A stretch of DNA of 6,746 nt, from contig JAQSXD010000206.1 of the NCBI GenBank assembly GCA_029266295.1, forward strand, positions 1 through 6,746. Direction: 5' to 3'. Below are positions 6,173 to 6,746 of this stretch, one piece after another. The stretch comes from Bacillota bacterium (GTDB taxonomy: Bacteria > Bacillota > Clostridia > Peptostreptococcales > Anaerovoracaceae). The notes below the pieces were generated by a model that saw only the letters and a program-made list of their open reading frames with translations, ran no database searches and was not told the DNA's origin. Every line of letters begins with the position of its first letter. The first letter of the stretch is position 1. A program made the translations under genes and the position numbers.

Positions 6173-6746
6173 GTTCGGTTCCCCCATTCCACTCATCAAG
6201 TAGAGCCTTCGCATCCTCAATGCGGTCACTTTCCAGCACTTGCTTTACAAGTCCGCATAATTGATCGGTATCAAAGCGGCGGATATTGTATTTTAATTTT
6301 CCAACCTGAGCAGGCGCCACGCTGAATTCATCCAATCCCATGGCAAGAAGCAGCGGTGTAAGACGCTCGTCTGAAGCGGCCTCGCCGCACATGCCTGCGC
6401 AAATTCCAGCGTTATGTGCATTTTGTATGACAGTATTGATGGCGTGCAGGACCGATAGATTACAAGGATCATAAAGGTACTGCACCTTTTCGTTCATTCT
6501 GTCTGTCGCAGTGATATACTGAATCAGATCGTTGGTACCAATCGAGAAAAAGTCTGCTTCTTTGGCCAGCTTGTGGCTGATTAGCACCGATGCCGGGGTT
6601 TCGATCATAATGCCTGTCGAAATGTTCTCTTGAAAGGCAAACCCTTCGGAGCGAAGAGCGGTTTTGGCCTCTTCTAGCATTTCTTTTGCCTCCCTCAATT
6701 CCTCAAGGGTTACGATCATTGGGAACATAATCTTCGCATTTCCATG
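6159..6746 (-). CDS. ptsI: PTS Enzyme I (phosphoenolpyruvate-protein phosphotransferase), C-terminal part
   Basis: The last 195 residues of Enzyme I lie in the window; the reading frame is open to base 6746, so the phospho-histidine and HPr-binding domains are outside. Enzyme I takes phosphate from phosphoenolpyruvate and passes it to HPr, energising every PTS. The PEP-binding TIM-barrel is clear: IMFPMI, GIMIETPAS, FFSIGTNDLIQY, D-R-M-N-E and G-M-C-G-E-A-A-S-D, the last containing the catalytic Cys (codon 6387-6389). LLLAMGLDEFSVAP follows, and the C-terminus is of normal length. It is unusual for Enzyme I to sit in a substrate-specific operon; either this is a second, dedicated copy or the operon grew beside the general pts genes. 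The upstream part could also carry fused PTS domains, which cannot be checked here. Confidence 0.92.
   Translation of the reverse strand, partial: HGNAKIMFPMIVTLEELREAKEMLEEAKTALRSEGFAFQENISTGIMIETPASVLISHKLAKEADFFSIGTNDLIQYITATDRMNEKVQYLYDPCNLSVLHAINTVIQNAHNAGICAGMCGEAASDERLTPLLLAMGLDEFSVAPAQVGKLKYNIRRFDTDQLCGLVKQVLESDRIEDAKALLDEWNGGTEHEAR

Overview
The window looks like a chromosomal catabolic operon of an anaerobic, fermentative member of the Bacillota (Clostridia-like). This is an inference from strong AGGAGG-type ribosome sites, TTG start codons, a PTS made of separate EIIA, EIIB and EIIC proteins, and paired zinc- and iron-type alcohol dehydrogenases. Every gene I can support lies on the minus strand, so the operon reads from high to low coordinates. 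Both ends are cut: the first gene (PTS Enzyme I) enters from beyond base 6746 and the last (an iron-type alcohol dehydrogenase) runs out past base 1. No regulator, HPr or main promoter is visible.

Layout in the direction of transcription: (1) the C-terminal part of Enzyme I, 6746-6159; (2) a 134-residue Cys4 zinc-ribbon-like membrane protein with three membrane spans, overlapping the Enzyme I gene by 14 bases, 6172-5768; (3) a gap of about 150 bases with a palindrome; (4-6) a galactitol-family (Gat) PTS permease as EIIA (5615-5166), EIIB (5140-4838) and EIIC (4736-3294); (7) a D-isomer-specific 2-hydroxyacid dehydrogenase, 3047-1992; (8) a class II aldolase very close to L-fuculose-1-phosphate aldolase, 1899-1219; (9) a zinc-dependent medium-chain dehydrogenase, 1201-158; (10) the first 46 codons of an iron-containing alcohol dehydrogenase, 139-1.

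How the genes could work together (inference): Enzyme I and EIIABC take up and phosphorylate a polyol or related compound. The zinc dehydrogenase oxidises the polyol phosphate to a ketose 1-phosphate. The FucA-like aldolase splits that into dihydroxyacetone phosphate and a short aldehyde. The iron-type dehydrogenase reduces the aldehyde to a diol, which rebalances NADH. A 6-deoxyhexitol such as L-fucitol would fit (giving lactaldehyde, then 1,2-propanediol), as would a pentitol (giving glycolaldehyde, then ethylene glycol). The 2-hydroxyacid dehydrogenase is not explained by this simple route and is the best hint that the substrate or end product is unusual.

The non-coding DNA is notable. The gaps on both sides of the EIIC gene carry copies of one repeat family with the core AATCAGCGCTTCCCTAA. 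One copy pair forms a near-palindrome of about 103 bases (3148-3250), and an extra copy next to it could compete for pairing. I see no tRNA, rRNA, CRISPR array or transposase gene.
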